Positions 1 through 6,215 of a stretch of DNA of 13,213 nt are shown piece after piece (the stretch's first letter is position 1; each line of letters starts with the position of its first letter). The position numbers were made by a program, and so were the translations under genes. The notes under the pieces were generated by a model. The model had not been told where the DNA came from. It was given only the letters and a program-made list of their open reading frames with translations, and did not search any database. The DNA comes from CAZFHL01 sp964519145 (GTDB lineage: Bacteria; Patescibacteriota; Minisyncoccia; Phycocordibacterales; WO2-35-19): assembly GCA_964519145.1 (NCBI GenBank), contig CAZFHL010000014.1, forward strand, positions 1 to 13,213, given 5' to 3'.

Positions 1-135
1 CTTCTTTCAAAAGTCGTCGCAAGTGTAGTTTTTGATAGACTTGCGCAAGTCTGACCGAGACGAGCATAGCAAAAAATCAGCAGATTTTTATGCGTGTCTA
101 TCAAAAACTACACTAAGAAAGACTTTTGAAAGAAG
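1..135. repeat. Nested-palindrome repeat element, copy 1
   Basis: A 135-bp element built as nested inverted repeats. The outer arms 1-15 and 121-135 are a perfect 15-bp inverted repeat. The inner arms 22-40 and 96-114 are a perfect 19-bp inverted repeat. Between them lie a 14-nt palindrome GACTTGCGCAAGTC (38-51) and a small hairpin (arms 72-78 and 83-89, loop AGCA). A second copy in the same orientation lies at 6216-6350 with no indels and about nine differences. No protein is encoded. The structure fits a miniature inverted-repeat element or a structured intergenic repeat. It lies 10 nt past the stop of the minus-strand gene at 146, so it may also end that transcript. Confidence 0.85.
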
Positions 136-145
136 TCTAATATTT

Positions 146-1678
146 CTATTCTGGTTTATCTAGTTGAGGCAAAAATACTCTACTTAAATATAATTTTGTT
201 GCCAGTCTCCTGTACCCAGAATCGTAAAACAAACTTTGCCCGTCTATACGATCTGAATGCTTAGTTTGAATTCCTCTTTGTCGTTCAAAAAGTCTAATAT
301 AACCTTTATGCATCAATCTATATTGAAGAGTATCTTTTTCCATTTGTTCTAGCCATATTGTTCTTGCATCTCCTCCAAAAATAATTTTGTCTTTTGAATA
401 AAAAAAGTTTGTTAAAAGTTTTTCATATAATTCTCTAACGATATTTTGATCTCCAATCCAAGACCCTCCAAACAGTGCATATGTCCATGAATTGTCTGCC
501 AATGTGATATCTGAGCTTTCAAAATTTAGTATTTCAAATTGAGTTCTTTCTTCTTTGAGCCAAAATTCTTTAATTTCCAATTCAATTTTGTTTTCGGTAA
601 GAGTGTCGTGTAATAATTTATTTATTTTTGCTTTTTCTTTTATAGAAGTGTTAGGTTTAATAAAGATGGCAATATCTGTATCAGCATTTATTGTGCTATA
701 ACCTTTTATTTTAGACCCAAATAATATACAAACAGGATAAATAAATTTAGAAAGTTCAGGATTGGATCTAATAAGTTCCACCGCTCTTTTTGTAATTTCA
801 ATATCATCTTGAATTATATTTTTTCTCTCTGAAAATGGTTTATCTATAAGTTTTGCAGAATCTTCATGCAAATCAACCGGTTTATCTTTGTCTCGCAACC
901 ACTTGGCTCTTGATTCGCTAATTTTGTTTGGAGGTATTACTCTAGGTTTTCTATAATCTAAATTTAAATTATATTTTTGGACTATCTCATCTAATTGTAC
1001 TTCTGTTATAAATCGCATATCTACCAAAATAGGCAATATGTCGGCTATACTGTTTCTTAGATTTTGGTTTGGATTTTCTTCTATAATCGACAAGACATCT
1101 TCTATAGATAAAATACCTTTTTCCATTAATTTAGGAATTAGGTGCACCACTTTCACTACTCTTTCAGGCTCCTCATCTCTTAATTCACTTTCTAAAACAT
1201 CACCCTCTACAAAGTTTTCTCTGACATCGCTTATATCTAAAAATGCATACCATTTTTCTATATATATTTCTAAAAATTTACTAGCTGATTCTCTTAAATC
1301 TATATTTTCTGTATCCCAATTTTTTGGCGGGATTATTTCAAAAGGTAGGTAGAGTATCAGACGATCATTGTATGTGTCTGACAATAAAAAGTCCCTTAGG
1401 TTTTTATAAAACTCTGATAAAGTTTGAGGTTCTACGTGACCTTTTTCAACAGCTTCTGTTAATTCAATATTTGCAGGAATATTTGCTGTAATTTTTTCTA
1501 AACTCTTTAAAACTTTTTTCCTTATTTCTATTTGTTGTCTTAAATCTTGGCTTTCTTTTATATAATCTGGCCAAATAGATTCATCTGAATCAATTTCTAA
1601 TAAAGATTCTACTGCTGGAGGTATTACTACAATTTTTGGACTTTTTTCTTGTGTGTTTAAATTTGTTTCTGTATCCAT
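146..1678 (-). CDS. Nucleotidyltransferase-domain protein, large N-terminal extension
   Basis: A 510-aa protein from the ATG at 1678. A TTG 36 nt upstream is in frame, but a TATAAT box at 1719-1724 would place the transcript start near 1711, which argues against that codon. Residues about 317-340 contain LFGSKIKGYS followed by ADTDIAIFI. This is the GS...DxD signature of the polymerase-beta-type nucleotidyltransferase fold (MNT/NTase), where the two Asp bind metal. About 310 residues of mostly helical, charged sequence precede it and are not recognised. A C-terminal region of about 170 residues, rich in aromatic and basic residues, follows. Such enzymes transfer a nucleotide to RNA, protein or a small molecule; the target cannot be told from sequence. 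No partner antitoxin or HEPN gene sits beside it, so I do not call it a toxin-antitoxin toxin. Confidence 0.75.
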   Translation of the reverse strand: MDTETNLNTQEKSPKIVVIPPAVESLLEIDSDESIWPDYIKESQDLRQQIEIRKKVLKSLEKITANIPANIELTEAVEKGHVEPQTLSEFYKNLRDFLLSDTYNDRLILYLPFEIIPPKNWDTENIDLRESASKFLEIYIEKWYAFLDISDVRENFVEGDVLESELRDEEPERVVKVVHLIPKLMEKGILSIEDVLSIIEENPNQNLRNSIADILPILVDMRFITEVQLDEIVQKYNLNLDYRKPRVIPPNKISESRAKWLRDKDKPVDLHEDSAKLIDKPFSERKNIIQDDIEITKRAVELIRSNPELSKFIYPVCILFGSKIKGYSTINADTDIAIFIKPNTSIKEKAKINKLLHDTLTENKIELEIKEFWLKEERTQFEILNFESSDITLADNSWTYALFGGSWIGDQNIVRELYEKLLTNFFYSKDKIIFGGDARTIWLEQMEKDTLQYRLMHKGYIRLFERQRGIQTKHSDRIDGQSLFYDSGYRRLATKLYLSRVFLPQLDKPE

Positions 1679-1718
1679 ACAGTTTATTTTATGCTCTAGT
1701 TTATAAAATAGCAAACTT

Positions 1719-1724
1719 ATTATA
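1719..1724 (-). promoter_or_regulatory. Putative -10 box of the nucleotidyltransferase gene
   Basis: A perfect TATAAT on the minus strand, 40 bp upstream of the ATG at 1678. No good -35 is visible at 16-18 bp; a TTGTAA at 1745-1750 is 20 bp away and lies inside the arm of the palindromic element at 1741. The predicted start near 1711 supports the ATG rather than the upstream TTG. Confidence 0.4.
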
Positions 1725-1740
1725 AAGACTATACTAATCG

Positions 1741-1872
1741 TGAATTACAAAACTCTTTCTCATCACACCTTTTTGGAGCACGGATATTTTTTACTAAAAA
1801 ATTCCTCGAGCTCGCTCCGTCGAGGCTCACTAGGCTTCAAAAAGATATGATTTCAACGAGTTTTGTAATTCA
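1741..1872. repeat. Second type of nested-palindrome element
   Basis: A 132-bp non-coding element with perfect 15-bp terminal inverted repeats (1741-1755 and 1858-1872). An inner 11-bp inverted repeat has one G-T pair (1769-1779 and 1834-1844). Two core hairpins are present: ATTTTTT-act-AAAAAAT near 1785-1802, and CCTCGA (1804-1809) with TCGAGG (1820-1825). Its size and outer-arm/inner-arm/core design match the 1-135 element, but the sequence differs. It occurs only once in this window, so calling it a repeat rests on architecture. Confidence 0.6.
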
Positions 1873-1924
1873 AAAATACTAATTTTGGAAGAGTTTTGTT
1901 ATTAATAAAAACTTTAAAAATGAG

Positions 1925-1957
1925 AAACCGCCTGCGAAAACTATTCGCGGGCGGTTT
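1925..1957 (-). terminator. Intrinsic terminator after the zinc-ribbon gene pair
   Basis: A 14-bp GC-rich stem (1925-1938 with 1944-1957, one G-T pair) and a 5-nt loop, 7 bp past the stop at 1965. On the minus strand it is followed by TCTCATTTTT. On the plus strand a T-run also follows, so it could work in both directions. Confidence 0.8.
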
Positions 1958-1964
1958 TTATTGG

Positions 1965-2162
1965 TTATGAATTCATTTTATAAACAACAATACTTAGGTC
2001 GAAAACATCACAGCAATATTTTGTACCACAGGTGTCGCAAAATCGTGTAACCCTTCCAGTTAGGCCGTCCGAACACATTGTTGTGTTTTTGTTTCCACAT
2101 TCGCAATTGATGCGGACATTAAAATACCGGTTTGGACTTAGTGTGATTTGTAATTCGTTCAT
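1965..2162 (-). CDS. Small Cys-rich zinc-ribbon-like protein
   Basis: A 65-aa protein. I choose the ATG at 2162 because AAAAGG sits about 7 nt upstream; the longer reading frame to 2192 overlaps the end of the preceding gene and has no ribosome site. Seven Cys occur: C20-x-C22, C30, C42-xx-C45 and C50-C51. The FCDTCGTKYC stretch with the earlier CEC pair looks like a zinc ribbon, so metal binding is likely, but no function is recognised. It starts 11 nt after the stop of the 135-aa gene upstream and shares its terminator, so the two form an operon. It could be a small nucleic-acid- or protein-binding module; this is inference only. Confidence 0.65.
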   Translation of the reverse strand: MNELQITLSPNRYFNVRINCECGNKNTTMCSDGLTGRVTRFCDTCGTKYCCDVFDLSIVVYKMNS

Positions 2163-2173
2163 ATTTGTACCTT

Positions 2174-2581
2174 TTAAATTCCTTGAACCCAATTATCATC
2201 TGGTCTAGCAAGACCAATCCATGATACTTTTGCGGTATTGAGTTGGTGGACTAACTTATCAAGTGTTGTACGGCACTTTTCACAATTTTCATTGTATGTC
2301 ATACCAGAGCATCTATGTATATTGTTTGATATCGTTGGAAAAATTCCCAATAGTACATCTGCTTCATTTTCTCCTTTTAGAAAAAAGACAGATCCATCTT
2401 CAAATTTGATGGCAAATAGTTTGGAAGGGAACAATCTCCTCCATAATGTTGCCCAAAATCCATCATCGTGCATTTTGATTGTCTCATCAACTGGTAGCGC
2501 AAGACGCTCTGCACTTGTTAGATTAAGCTTAAAATACTCAATGATTTCTTCTCTTGTGAATCTAATGTCAAATCTTTTCAT
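2174..2581 (-). CDS. Hypothetical protein, first gene of a two-gene operon
   Basis: A 135-aa soluble protein of unknown family. The start is firm: AGGAGGT lies 4 nt upstream of the ATG. The N-terminal half (residues 1-75) is mixed alpha/beta with a Trp-rich segment (GFWATLWRRLFP, about 41-52) followed by strand-like sequence (FAIKFEDGSVFFLKG). Near residues 89-103 is H-x-C...C-xx-C (H89, C91, C100, C103), which could hold a metal. No signal peptide or membrane segment is seen. The Cys-rich 65-aa gene follows in the same transcript, and both carry Cys clusters, which suggests they act together. The promoter faces away from the 263-aa gene at 2727. Confidence 0.7.
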   Translation of the reverse strand: MKRFDIRFTREEIIEYFKLNLTSAERLALPVDETIKMHDDGFWATLWRRLFPSKLFAIKFEDGSVFFLKGENEADVLLGIFPTISNNIHRCSGMTYNENCEKCRTTLDKLVHQLNTAKVSWIGLARPDDNWVQGI

Positions 2582-2631
2582 TTTACCTCCTGTGTAATTA
2601 GATTAAAAACTAAATCCTTCTAAACTCTATC

Positions 2632-2662
2632 ATTATATTTTTAATTTGTCTATTGTTGACAA
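2632..2662 (-). promoter_or_regulatory. Promoter of the 2581/2162 minus-strand operon
   Basis: A perfect -10 TATAAT (2632-2637) and a -35 TTGTCA (2657-2662) on the minus strand with a long 19-bp spacer. The -35 overlaps that of the divergent plus-strand promoter. Confidence 0.55.
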
Positions 2663-2684
2663 ACATATCTGTATGGTATATAAT
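2656..2684 (+). promoter_or_regulatory. Consensus sigma70 promoter of the 263-aa gene
   Basis: TTGACA (2656-2661), a 17-bp spacer and TATAAT (2679-2684): a full consensus match at optimal spacing. The predicted transcript start is near 2691, giving a leader of about 35 nt with GGAGGA at 2715-2720 before the ATG at 2727. Confidence 0.85.
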
Positions 2685-2726
2685 AAATTTTGGATTTGTC
2701 GTTTTTAAAAAAATGGAGGACAGAAG

Positions 2727-3518
2727 ATGCGATCAGATATGGCTCAGTTGATTGTTGATATGCCAAAATGGGGTAGCGGATGGATTCGAGGTATCAAGAC
2801 CCGAGGGAGCATTGTTCATTTTATTGAGATTGATGACTATGACGATATTCATCTACCAAATCGTCTTGGCAGGAGAGCTAGATATTATGATAATCACTTT
2901 TGTGTGAAAGAACAGAGAGAGGATGCCAAACCTTTTTACAGATTTCTTGAGAGTCAAGTAGGTCGAAAGTGGGATGAGGTGTATTCCGACATTCGATTTG
3001 TCGCTGACGGACGTTCCTATTGTGGATCCGTGCTCCTTAGAATTATTGCTTCTAGGTGCTCTGTAAAACTTTTTGGGAAAGGTAGCAAGTATCATTTTGG
3101 TTCCGATCCTTTTTTTGTAGATGAAAATGGGATTCTCCAAAGAAGTGATTGTGATCGTAAGCGAGAGGAGAAACTCAAACCGATCACTGAGATCTACATT
3201 TCGCCACTCCTTTCTTTTGAAAAGCGAGATGGGATTTGGTATGAGGTTAAGTATCAAAAACATTTGGGTCCAGTGGTCCTGCATCGGACTGATCCAATCA
3301 TGGAAGAATACCTCTGTTCAAGAGATCCTTCCGATAAGAGTAGTGATTTTTTCAAGCTCATCTCTCGTCAACAGCTTGGAAAGAAAAAATTGAAACTTGT
3401 TCGAGAGATTTTGAGTCGTGAACGGACTCGGAATAAAAACAAGTTTCGAAATCCAATAATTTTGCTCTGTCAAAATCATTGGGATAATCCTGTTAATCTT
3501 TATGTGGCGCCCCTTTAG
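2727..3518 (+). CDS. Conserved hypothetical protein, 263 aa
   Basis: A 263-aa basic, soluble protein with no signal peptide or membrane helix. The start is set by GGAGGA 6 nt upstream. The most striking segment is residues about 69-89, containing PFYRFLESQVGRKWDEVYSDI. I recall similar RFLxSQVGRxWDxVYSEI segments in uncharacterised proteins of other bacteria, so it is probably a widespread domain of unknown function, but this is memory rather than a search. Later landmarks are FFVDENGILQ (129-138) and a Lys/Arg-rich region (218-240) that could touch nucleic acid. It is expressed alone from a consensus promoter, and its stop codon lies inside the terminator hairpin. No catalytic motif is recognised. 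Confidence 0.8.
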   Translation: MRSDMAQLIVDMPKWGSGWIRGIKTRGSIVHFIEIDDYDDIHLPNRLGRRARYYDNHFCVKEQREDAKPFYRFLESQVGRKWDEVYSDIRFVADGRSYCGSVLLRIIASRCSVKLFGKGSKYHFGSDPFFVDENGILQRSDCDRKREEKLKPITEIYISPLLSFEKRDGIWYEVKYQKHLGPVVLHRTDPIMEEYLCSRDPSDKSSDFFKLISRQQLGKKKLKLVREILSRERTRNKNKFRNPIILLCQNHWDNPVNLYVAPL

Positions 3519-3536
3519 GGGCGCCTCTTTGTTTTT
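3506..3536 (+). terminator. Terminator overlapping the stop codon
   Basis: Stem GGCGCCCC (3506-3513), loop TTTA, stem GGGGCGCC (3518-3525), then TCTTTGTTTTT. The TAG stop (3516-3518) falls in the loop and first stem base, so the hairpin is partly coding. Confidence 0.9.
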
Positions 3537-3570
3537 ATATTTTTTAATATAAATTTATAAGTAAAAGAAA

Positions 3571-3605
3571 ACCACCACAGAAAATAGGTGATTTTCTGTG
3601 GTGGT
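3571..3605 (-). terminator. Terminator of the 74-aa gene
   Basis: A perfect 15-bp stem (3571-3585 with 3591-3605) and a 5-nt loop, directly after the stop at 3608. On the minus strand TTTCTTTT follows. Confidence 0.85.
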
Positions 3606-3607
3606 GC

Positions 3608-3832
3608 TTAGAAGTACGGAACTCCTTTATGGAGTTCAGTTCGTTGTCCTTGTGGGCTCATTGCATAGGCAAACCAAATGTAGTATCCGCATTTTGCCCA
3701 AGTTATATGCATCCTCGCTACCATTTCCCGGCATTCATCGAGGCTATTAAGTTCAGTCACCTCGGAGTCCCTAGACATCACTGTGCCTCTATGACAACCA
3801 AGGTGCAGATACCATTTGTCGGGTTTATTCAT
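3608..3832 (-). CDS. Small hypothetical protein, 74 aa
   Basis: A 74-aa soluble protein rich in aromatic residues, with three Cys (C13, C34, C48) and segments WYLHLGCHRG and CGYYIWFAYA. No family is recognised. Its reality is supported by a good promoter (3861-3888) on one side and a strong terminator abutting its stop. The ribosome site is imperfect: AGAAGGG lies about 14 nt upstream of the ATG at 3832, further than in the neighbours, and no in-frame start fits it better. The regular spacing of hydrophobic and charged residues suggests one compact folded domain. Confidence 0.6.
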   Translation of the reverse strand: MNKPDKWYLHLGCHRGTVMSRDSEVTELNSLDECREMVARMHITWAKCGYYIWFAYAMSPQGQRTELHKGVPYF

Positions 3833-3860
3833 TTATTGTAAATTCGCCCTTCTGTATCAG

Positions 3861-3888
3861 ATTATAGCATAATAAATAAATAAGTCAA
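3861..3888 (-). promoter_or_regulatory. Promoter of the 74-aa gene
   Basis: On the minus strand TTGACT (3883-3888), a 16-bp spacer and TATAAT (3861-3866), 29 bp upstream of the ATG at 3832. Confidence 0.75.
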
Positions 3889-3964
3889 ATATATTGATTT
3901 TGTAATTATTTTATTTATCTTTTTATAATCCCAAAAAGATTTTATAGTGGACATATTAAAAATA

Positions 3965-4003
3965 AAAAATCGTATTTTTATTTTTAATAAAAATACGATT
4001 TTT
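3965..4003 (-). terminator. AT-rich hairpin terminator of the 188-aa gene
   Basis: A perfect 16-bp stem (3965-3980 with 3988-4003) and a 7-nt loop, about 30 bp past the stop at 4033. On the minus strand the stem runs into TTTTTTATTTTTAAT. It is AT-rich with a CG in the middle, and T-runs lie on both sides. Confidence 0.65.
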
Positions 4004-4032
4004 GCCATCAAATTATTTTCTAATAGATTTAT

Positions 4033-4599
4033 TTAAATAGCCTTTATTTTTCTAAAAAATGTTCTTTGAGCAACTATTAATTCAACGGTATCAGCAAAAA
4101 CTTTTCCTTCAATACAATTTTCTTCTTCCCAATATAAGTGAGATGGATATTCTGAGACATTGCATGGATATGAAATCTTAAAAATATGATTTACGGCAGA
4201 CATTTCTTCAGGATAAATACCAAGTCTACGAATTTCCTCATTAATTATAGCAGGAATCTTTGATTTGCATTCACTGTGTAAAGAAGCTAATTCAGCTTCT
4301 GTTTGAGGAGATTCTTCTATGATACCAAAATGAATATAGTCCTCGATATCATTGCAAGTTATACAACCTGGTTTTGAGATCCATTCACGAAATTCGGCCA
4401 ATCGCTTTTTTGTAGGACTTTTTTTTACATTTAATCTATCTTCTATAACAACATTGAGATGGCAGACAAGAGGAATAATCATTCTAAAAGCCTCATTTGA
4501 ATTTGATAAAGCTCTGTAAAATAATCGGTCTGCTTTTGCATGTAAACCTGTCTCAATAGCTCTAGAAATTAGTAATAGATCTCCGCCAAAAGTCTCCAT
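4033..4599 (-). CDS. Hypothetical protein, 188 aa
   Basis: A 188-aa soluble, mostly helical protein of unknown family. Two ATGs compete. The first (4605) lies only 2 nt from AAGGAG (4608-4613), while the second (4599) lies 8 nt away, so I use 4599. Landmarks are a basic patch (VKKSPTKKRLAEFREW, about 59-74), CITC (79-82), an acidic stretch EESPQTEAE and a C-terminal half with YWEEENC. There is no signal peptide, membrane helix or catalytic motif that I know. It is a single-gene unit with its own promoter (4642-4671) and terminator (3965-4003). Confidence 0.7.
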   Translation of the reverse strand: METFGGDLLLISRAIETGLHAKADRLFYRALSNSNEAFRMIIPLVCHLNVVIEDRLNVKKSPTKKRLAEFREWISKPGCITCNDIEDYIHFGIIEESPQTEAELASLHSECKSKIPAIINEEIRRLGIYPEEMSAVNHIFKISYPCNVSEYPSHLYWEEENCIEGKVFADTVELIVAQRTFFRKIKAI

Positions 4600-4641
4600 T
4601 TTCATCTCTCCTTATTTTAAAAATACCCACGTTTCTTTTTG

Positions 4642-4671
4642 AATATAATCATACTTACATTTCTTTGTCAA
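4642..4671 (-). promoter_or_regulatory. Promoter of the 188-aa gene
   Basis: On the minus strand a consensus TTGACA (4666-4671), an 18-bp spacer and TATATT (4642-4647), 42 bp upstream of the chosen ATG at 4599. It points away from the plus-strand membrane-protein gene at 4724. For that gene I see no convincing promoter; the best is TTTACA at 4673 with TATAAA at 4694, only 15 bp apart. Confidence 0.7.
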
Positions 4672-4723
4672 TTTTACAATCATTGGATTTTCTTATAAAA
4701 TCTAAATCAGGGAGTTTAAAAAT

Positions 4724-5068
4724 ATGTGCTGTAATGTTTTTGAATTTATAGATAATGTCTTGAATTTCATAATGTGGGGATTTTTAATTTTATTGATTGG
4801 TATTTTATTTTTTCTATATTTTTATAATATTGCGGTTGGTGTTCAAATGATCAGATGCTCTTTTAATGGTCAAAAACCGAGCCTTGTAAATGCAACTAAT
4901 TGGCGTTATGAAGATAGAAGATCTCTTCTTTCTTTAGGTGTTTTTGTTCTTTCATTAAATTTTATTTTACCTAGCATATATGTTTCCAGTAATTTGGCTT
5001 GCATAATGTTGTTAGTATCTCTTATTGCAGGTTATTTTAATTTCTTAACTTCAAATAAGGAAATATAG
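4724..5068 (+). CDS. Small membrane protein, 114 aa
   Basis: A 114-aa protein with about three hydrophobic helices: residues 14-40 (very hydrophobic, FIMWGFLILLIGILFFLYFY), about 68-86 and about 91-109. A polar loop (about 45-67, ending WRYEDRRS) separates the first from the other two. The positive charge of that loop suggests it faces the cytoplasm. Two Cys (C2, C3) lie at the very N-terminus. GGGAG at 4710-4714 is 9 nt from the ATG. No family is recognised. A compact terminator follows the stop. Function is unknown. Confidence 0.7.
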   Translation: MCCNVFEFIDNVLNFIMWGFLILLIGILFFLYFYNIAVGVQMIRCSFNGQKPSLVNATNWRYEDRRSLLSLGVFVLSLNFILPSIYVSSNLACIMLLVSLIAGYFNFLTSNKEI

Positions 5069-5073
5069 TACTT

Positions 5074-5100
5074 AAAACCTCTCTTTTTCAGAGAGGTTTT
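5074..5100 (+). terminator. Terminator of the 114-aa membrane protein gene
   Basis: A 10-bp stem AAAACCTCTC (5074-5083) with GAGAGGTTTT (5091-5100) and a 7-nt loop, 5 bp past the stop. The U-run is the 3' arm of the stem. Confidence 0.8.
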
Positions 5101-5107
5101 ATAAAAC

Positions 5108-5156
5108 TTGACAAATATTCCATTTTATTTAATATAATTTATGGAAATATTTCCAT
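5108..5156 (+). promoter_or_regulatory. Promoter with palindromic operator-like site
   Basis: TTGACA (5108-5113), a 19-bp spacer and TATAAT (5133-5138). The perfect 16-bp palindrome ATGGAAATATTTCCAT (5141-5156) starts 2 bp after the -10 box, so it covers the predicted transcript start. That is a classic place for a repressor site. No candidate repressor is adjacent. Confidence 0.7.
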
Positions 5157-5170
5157 GAAAGGGAAATGTG

Positions 5171-5449
5171 ATGAAGACATTAAATCTTAAAAAAAGTAAT
5201 AATAATATTTTTTTGATTTGTGTATACAATGGTTGTGGGCGTAAAATTTATCCAGATACTGTTGTACTTACTAGAAGAAAATATTCAGCAACTGAGGTTT
5301 TGTTTTCTTGGGCTTTAATTCGAGATGTTGATCTGGGCCAGGTCCAAAGTGTTGATGGGTACACTGAATCAAGTTATATTGAAAATGGTGAAAAATTTGC
5401 AGTAACTGTCACCCTTAATGAAAAAGATCTAGTATTGTTTAGAGTTTGA
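5171..5449 (+). CDS. Small hypothetical protein, 92 aa
   Basis: A 92-aa protein, probably mainly beta-strand, with a short basic N-terminus (MKTLNLKKSNNN), then FLICVYNGCGRKIYPDTVV. No domain is recognised. The ATG at 5171 is preferred over the GTG one codon earlier because AAGGGA (5159-5164) is then 6 nt away. The ending TGA shows that TGA is a stop in this genome, which excludes the code-25 lineages. It is a single-gene unit with a likely regulated promoter carrying a palindrome and a good terminator at 5483-5511. Two Cys (C18, C23) are present but form no clear motif. Confidence 0.65.
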   Translation: MKTLNLKKSNNNIFLICVYNGCGRKIYPDTVVLTRRKYSATEVLFSWALIRDVDLGQVQSVDGYTESSYIENGEKFAVTVTLNEKDLVLFRV

Positions 5450-5482
5450 TAATTCATACAAAGATATAAAAAGTTTATCTTA

Positions 5483-5511
5483 AAAAACCACTCAATGTAA
5501 GAGTGGTTTTT
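5483..5511 (+). terminator. Terminator of the 92-aa gene
   Basis: A perfect 11-bp stem AAAAACCACTC (5483-5493) with GAGTGGTTTTT (5501-5511), loop AATGTAA, 33 bp past the stop. Confidence 0.85.
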
Positions 5512-5577
5512 ATGTGAAATATTTTTATTTCTCTAAATTTAACTCCTATTACAACGGCGATGATATATCGGGTCAAT

Positions 5578-5606
5578 TTGACAAATATCTTTATATAAGA
5601 TAATAT
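5578..5606 (+). promoter_or_regulatory. Promoter of the 141-aa gene
   Basis: Consensus TTGACA (5578-5583), a 17-bp spacer and TAATAT (5601-5606). Downstream, a weak 5-bp hairpin (5618-5622 with 5629-5633) would cover part of the AGGAG at 5631-5635. Confidence 0.6.
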
Positions 5607-5649
5607 ATAAATTAGCACCTATGCTCAAATAGGAGAAATGGAGATCATT

Positions 5650-6075
5650 ATGGAGCAGTTTTTCCAGTCTCTCTCTAATGATAGGTTGAGGTTTAAGGTA
5701 GATCATTTGCCAAGCAAAGAAGGTTTGGCAAGCCGACATCATATTATTGTAAATGCAAAAAATGAGTCTGGTGAGACAGTTGATTTAACCCTCTCTCTCA
5801 CAATCCCACAGCTTGTGGATATTGTGAAGCACTTTTTTTGGCAAGTAACGGTAAACAATGCTTGGGCAGCGAGAGTCTTGGAAAGGCTGCTTGAAAGGCG
5901 TTGGGCGCTTTACACAAATAAAGATGTAAAGGATTTGCACTTAGCTCATCGTAAGAGTTCTACAAAACTTGATTTCATTTTTGTTGATGGTCGCAGAGTC
6001 ATGATAGATAGTGATCTACGATATTATGAATCTGCTCTTTGTCAATCAGGACACTGTAATTGCTCAATGCATTAA
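5650..6075 (+). CDS. Hypothetical protein, 141 aa
   Basis: A 141-aa soluble protein of unknown family. The ATG at 5650 is chosen because GGAG (5640-5643) is 6 nt upstream; the in-frame ATG at 5638 lies only 2 nt from the AGGAG at 5631-5635. A start at 5638 would add four residues. Residues 1-60 look like mixed strands (RLRFKVDHL...HHIIVNAKNESGETVDLTL). The middle is helical with an Arg-rich stretch (ARVLERLLERRW, about 74-85). The C-terminus ends in CQSGHCNCSMH, a Cys/His cluster (three Cys, two His) that could bind metal. It has its own promoter and terminator. No function is assigned. Confidence 0.7.
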   Translation: MEQFFQSLSNDRLRFKVDHLPSKEGLASRHHIIVNAKNESGETVDLTLSLTIPQLVDIVKHFFWQVTVNNAWAARVLERLLERRWALYTNKDVKDLHLAHRKSSTKLDFIFVDGRRVMIDSDLRYYESALCQSGHCNCSMH

Positions 6076-6102
6076 TTTTTTAATTCGCCCCACATCAACA
6101 GA

Positions 6103-6137
6103 AAAAATCTGCCGATGGAGGAGGCGGATTTTTGTTT
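6103..6137 (+). terminator. Terminator of the 141-aa gene
   Basis: An 11-bp stem AAAAATCTGCC (6103-6113) with GGCGGATTTTT (6123-6133), one G-T pair and a 9-nt loop, followed by GTTTT. Confidence 0.8.
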
Positions 6138-6215
6138 TAGTATCACTTATTTGTTTTTTTATAATTTGGTATATTTTTTTTTATTACTATATTTTTATCT
6201 AAGTTTTATAATGGA

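Noticed and set aside
1..135. Retron or CRISPR-like non-coding RNA
   Set aside because: No reverse transcriptase or cas gene is present, and there is no regular array of short repeats with spacers.
146..1678. Toxin of an MNT/HEPN toxin-antitoxin pair
   Set aside because: No HEPN or antitoxin gene is adjacent, and the protein is much larger than minimal MNT antitoxins.
5618..5633. Hairpin masking the ribosome site of the 141-aa gene
   Set aside because: Only 5 bp, AT-rich, and the better start uses a different ribosome site at 5640-5643.
6011..6202. A plus-strand frame with a hydrophobic tail
   Set aside because: It overlaps the 141-aa gene in another frame and runs through that gene's terminator; no ribosome site.
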